Positions 60,593 to 64,000 of a stretch of DNA of 64,000 bases are shown piece after piece (the first letter of the stretch is position 1; each line of letters begins with the position of its first letter). The translations under genes were made by a program, and so were the position numbers. The notes below the pieces were generated by a model, which was not told the DNA's origin, ran no database searches, and was given only the letters and a program-made list of their open reading frames with translations. The stretch is from Helichrysum umbraculigerum (taxonomy: Eukaryota > Streptophyta > Magnoliopsida > Asterales > Asteraceae). The stretch lies in NCBI GenBank assembly GCA_949592205.1, contig CATIUR010000014.1, positions 1,736,001 through 1,800,000 on the forward strand, written 5' to 3'.

Positions 60593-61216
60593 TACCAATG
60601 ATATGACAATCTAATAAATAACAATAACAATAACAACGAAACATTGATGGTAGTTACCCAAATTAAATTTATCGTAGCAAAAGTAATAACTATGAAGGTA
60701 ATATTTTGTAACTTTATTTACACTCGGTGTCACACTAAAGACTTCATGTAACTCATAACAAATAAGTCATTTAGAGAAGAAAACAATGTCACATTAAAGA
60801 CTTAAACTCATTTAGCCCATAATAAATTCAAAGTCATTAATAGAAAAAAGTTATATGACACTAAAAGCTTAAAATCATGTAACACGTAACAAATTCAAAG
60901 TCATTTACCATCAAACTACAACTATCTCATGATAATATATTTTGAATCAAAATATATATACAAATTTATAATGTCACAAAATATTAAAAAAAAAAAAAAA
61001 AAGTTAATATTCATGATAGTTTGTTAATTAAGAGGTAATGATTAAAAAATATATAAATTAATATATCACAAAAGACATGGGAGTTAATATTCATAACTAA
61101 TCCATAATTGATATTAGGTGAAAATACCGCTTCCAGATGCATTAAACCTCCCTCATTGTTGCAGCTAGTAAATGTATTATCTTGTAAATGCATTTATTGC
61201 TCTCTATAGTAAATAC
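60593..61216. other. Intergenic, nothing recognised
   Basis: Degenerate direct repeats of AACAAATTCAAAGTCATT and 'cactaaagactt' occur between 60730 and 60910. No gene. Confidence 0.4.
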
Positions 61217-61558
61217 TTCCTCCATTTCAAATTATTTATCCATAATATATACGATTATATTTGTTCCAAAATAATTATCCACTTGTAAAAATAAATATAT
61301 TTAAGGGAAAATTACATATATATCCCTTTAAAACTTGAAAATTACATATATATCCAAAATACAAGTTTTTAGTGCATGATGTACAATGCCTTTAAAGCAT
61401 GTTTTGGATATATATGTAATTATCAAGTTTTCCAGAGACATATATGAAATTGCCCCTATATTTAATGATTAGATTTCTCATATTACCTTTATACTAAGGT
61501 TATTAGAGCTACATTTAATGTGTTTAAACTTAGTGACAAATAATTTGAGAGAGAGAAA
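61217..61558. mobile_element. Stowaway-like MITE interrupted by another MITE
   Basis: The left end CTTCCTCCATTTCAAATTAT and right part GACAAATAATTTGAGAGAG are inverted and resemble the Stowaway consensus. A 152-bp element is inserted inside (61305-61456). Confidence 0.6.
61305..61456. mobile_element. MULE-type MITE with perfect 9-bp target duplication
   Basis: 152 bp. Ends GGGAAAATTACATATATATC and the inverted GGGGCAATTTCATATATGTC, with arms of about 40 bp. TATATTTAA stands on both sides (61296-61304 and 61457-61465). A 9-bp duplication is the mark of Mutator-like transposition. It is nested in the Stowaway-like element. Confidence 0.9.
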
Positions 61559-61745
61559 ATTTAACGGCCGTCTTAAATCTTAAATATAATACTCCGTATA
61601 TGATATCTAAACAACTCTTGGGAAAGAGTGGACTGATTCGATTTAATATTTTGCACAAGCGTGTAATTGTACGTGTAGACAGTTTTTTTCCAACAATTAT
61701 TTAATTTGTTTTACTGTCAATGTTTTGGTGTCCAAAGTGTGAAAG

Positions 61746-61856
61746 TGTTAACAAGGGGTCCCTCGAGCAAATTATGTTTGAGGTTTAAATTCCAGTTTGG
61801 GAAAAAGTGTACTTAGGTAATATATAATGTGAGTTTAAGGTTAAAAAAAAAAAAAA
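61746..61856 (+). mobile_element. Possible SINE
   Basis: A B-box-like GAGGTTTAAATTCC is followed by a body ending AATGTGAGTTTAAGGTT and a 14-nt A run. An A box is not clear, so it may be 5'-truncated. Confidence 0.4.
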
Positions 61857-62440
61857 CCTAACAAAAGTTTTTGTGACTAGCTCTTTACGTTTTTAATGTA
61901 CTTGTAAATGTAAATATTTTGTGTTGTAATTGAATCGTACTTTGATGTTGTAATTTGTTATGCTTAGCGAACTGGGGAAGTGATAAATACACCAAAATTT
62001 TTGATTCAAACAACAAAATTTATGCTATAATAACTTGTACTGTTAGTTATAATTATTATACTGTGTGTTGTAGGTAACATTTTTTAGGTTGTATCTATCA
62101 ACTCGCAGCGAATTGTGGCTTTTTGGTGTTGAAAGGATTAGTCTTGTTTGGGTTGATTTGGGTAGTTGGTGTTTTTAGCATAGTCTATTTTTTAAACGCA
62201 GGTCCTCTTTCATTATATTTGCGTGTATTAGGATGGAGTTTTTTTTTAGGTTTGTTTAAGACAGGTTAACAAGATATCTCTATATGTATCCAATAATATT
62301 GTCTTTCTATTTTTATAATATATATTAAATTAAATAATCATTGTCGTTAAAAAGAATAAATTACAAGCCGTTTTGTTGAAACTGTATACAAACAACATAT
62401 TCTTTATTGTGATTTGTGAGTGATTACTTGAATATATAAA
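61857..62440. other. Intergenic, nothing recognised
   Basis: AT-rich sequence without gene or repeat boundary that I can identify. Confidence 0.4.
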
Positions 62441-62444
62441 ATCT

Positions 62445-62530
62445 GGGACCCAAGATGGTAATCTAGTGGTGAAGAAATGCAACATATAGAAAAAGGTCAC
62501 GGGTTCAATCCATGTCATCTCCATGTTTTT
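62445..62530 (+). mobile_element. SINE-like tRNA-derived head
   Basis: The A-box-like TGGTAATCTAGTGG and B-box-like ACGGGTTCAATCC are spaced about 40 bp apart, followed by a T-rich end at 62526-62532. No acceptor stem can be formed, so it is not a tRNA gene. Confidence 0.5.
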
Positions 62531-62890
62531 TTAATCACGGGTTACGCGAATTACATCTCTCAAGTTTGTTGTGTGACCGATTAGTGAGAGCCACCAGAAG
62601 ATCAGTTTTACCTTGAATATATGTATATTTGCATTGTTTTTATGGAGGAGCTAATTCCCTTAGGCAAACAAAAAGAAGAAAAAAAGAGAGGAGGAAACTA
62701 GTTGTAACAAATCCTAATATTGCAACTGAAAGCATAAACATAGGGCTTTTTAGACCATGTACATCTAAATATATAGCATCATCGAGATACCATGAGAGAA
62801 AACATACAAAAGATAACATGAGTGAAAACAAGTTTGGATAAAAGCACCTAGTGTCGGATTCAATTCATTGATCATGGTTGATTGACTGCA

Positions 62891-63995
62891 TTAGGGACAT
62901 GGTGATAAGAGTGTCTCGACGAATACTATTTTTCGACGTTGATACTCGGAATAATGTGAAATCATGTAATGTATCGGGTCTCTTTCAAAATCCTCCATCT
63001 CAATTTTGTAAAAAAACGTGTTATACAAAAGTATCATAATCCCATTCCCGTTTCCATTCCCTTTCCCATTCCCGTAACATATGAAATGAGAATGGCGTAT
63101 AGGAAGTATTGCATCCATACTTGAATATAAAGGAGACGAATTTACTTTAATCCACCCATCACCATCCATCCTCCAAAGGTCACACCTGGTATTCATATAA
63201 GCAGCACACAAGTGAAGACAGCCTTTGTTAATCACTAAACTGTCGCTATTAATACTTCCACTAATCGGAAATCGTATCTCTCTAAACTTTTCCAACTTCA
63301 CATTGAAACAGATAACGTAATGGCTTGGATACCCAGTATGCATATCATACGCAGGGAAATAAAGATTTCCATCGAAGAAAGTAGGTTGCGACCAAGAAGT
63401 GTAGTTGGAGATAAGGCGGTCGTTTTGTGAAGATTGAATCTTTCTCCATGATTGCAATCTCCTAGAATAGACATAAGCCCCGACGACACCAACGTAAACC
63501 ACATGTAGAAGCTTGTAATCGTTAGAAGAATCGATGTACAAACCACTTAACATTCTCATCTATCCTGTAATCACGAGGAGAATTGGAGTAATTCGAAAAC
63601 TTGTTGTAGGCAGCCGTCAATGGATTCCAAAGTAGAAAATCACAAGTATTCACCACGACTACACATACTAATCCATCTAAGCTTCCTACAATATGGAATG
63701 CATCATCATAACACTCTTTAAAGGGTATAGAACGATGGATGGAACCATGGTTGAGATCCTCAAAATTTGCATGAGTACGAAACGTCCCAAGCGACGCCTC
63801 ACGATGAATTACAAGAAATCTATGGAGAGTTAGAGATTGGTCACCAGTTATTCGATGAAAGTTCATCCTACGAAACTCAGATGTCGAAAGGATCGTCTTC
63901 CATAGTTTGCAAACACACATACAAACACCTACGGAGTTGGCAGGAATTCTTGCTAATATCTCGGATCGTATTATTTCAAGTGGAAGCTTCTCCAT
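62891..63995 (-). pseudogene. F-box protein with a frameshift
   Basis: F-box proteins are the substrate adaptors of SCF ubiquitin ligases. The first frame (63522-63995) starts MEKLPLEIIRSEILARIPAN and has the F-box core (LPLEIIRSEILARIP...VGVCMCVCKLWKTIL, residues 4-36), followed by the associated-domain motifs GSLDGLVCV and FLLWNPLTAAYNKF. The second frame (62891-63559) continues the kelch/F-box-associated half: GLYIDSSNDYKLLHV, then SWRKI, FDGNLYF and VICFNVKLEKFREI, to the end of the protein. The frames overlap at 63522-63559. Placing the shift at about 63545-63555 gives a continuous domain, so one extra base there is the likely cause. Near 63030-63075 a repeated GGNAAN hexamer encodes GNGKGNGNGNG. 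A truncated F-box protein is possible, as are a sequencing error or a real pseudogene. The start codon is 5 nt from the window end, so its promoter is not visible. Confidence 0.88.
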
Positions 63996-64000
63996 TAGCG

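Noticed and set aside
62440..62530. tRNA gene
   Set aside because: A- and B-box-like words are present but no acceptor stem or anticodon arm can be paired; SINE head is the better reading.

Overview
The window is plant nuclear DNA: AT-rich, with GT-AG introns, several classes of plant transposon, and Ty3/gypsy chromovirus elements. The receptor-like kinase has the layout of kinase genes that carry a phloem-protein-2-like C-terminal half and are common in daisy-family genomes, so Asteraceae is likely (inference). I see no rRNA, tRNA, CRISPR array or bacterial operon. Four host genes are recognisable. They are a receptor-like cytoplasmic kinase (minus, 13066-15249, 3' half missing), a cytosolic ribulose-phosphate 3-epimerase (plus, 45280-49343, eight exons including a 5-nt microexon), the TFIID/SAGA histone-fold subunit TAF9 (plus, 53146-53936, with an in-frame stop), and an F-box protein (minus, 62891-63995, frameshifted).

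Layout. 1-8825 is transposon-derived: a fold-back element with internal hairpin repeats, a possible Helitron with a tandem duplication, a CACTA end, and a fold-back element rich in TTCGG motifs. 8826-12865 is a minus-strand fragment of a gypsy element (family 1). 13066-15249 is the kinase, whose first intron holds a SINE, a Harbinger-type MITE and a Stowaway MITE. 15250-39910 is a complex of kinase promoter plus retrotransposons. 39911-44880 is intergenic with a decayed Harbinger transposase. 44880-50450 is the epimerase locus. 50450-54336 is the TAF9 locus with three MITEs. 54337-56750 is the 3' end of a Ty1/copia-type element with an extra ORF next to its 3' LTR. 56750-62890 is intergenic with nested MITEs, TA microsatellites and a Helitron 3' end. 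The F-box gene closes the window.

The central complex can be reconstructed from target-site duplications. A family-1 gypsy element (4.0-kb LTRs, TSD TATTA) inserted upstream of the kinase. A second gypsy element (family 2, 1.8-kb LTRs, TSD CCCGA) then inserted into its 5' LTR. A tandem duplication next copied the stretch from kinase codon 27, through the promoter, into family 2. The first copy keeps an almost intact family-2 gag-pol whose 5' LTR is gone; a second copy of the kinase promoter now sits upstream of it in the same orientation. The second copy keeps only a solo LTR of family 2 and continues into the rest of family 1. Family 1 also carries an extra 268-codon ORF between its primer-binding site and gag. 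That ORF is open in both copies although the full-length copy's gag-pol is broken. It ends in a putative coiled coil and a hydrophobic tail.

Nothing here amounts to a clearly new biological system. The least ordinary items are the extra retrotransposon ORFs, the promoter now facing gag-pol, regular short inverted-repeat arrays inside three LTR families, and the stop codon in TAF9.
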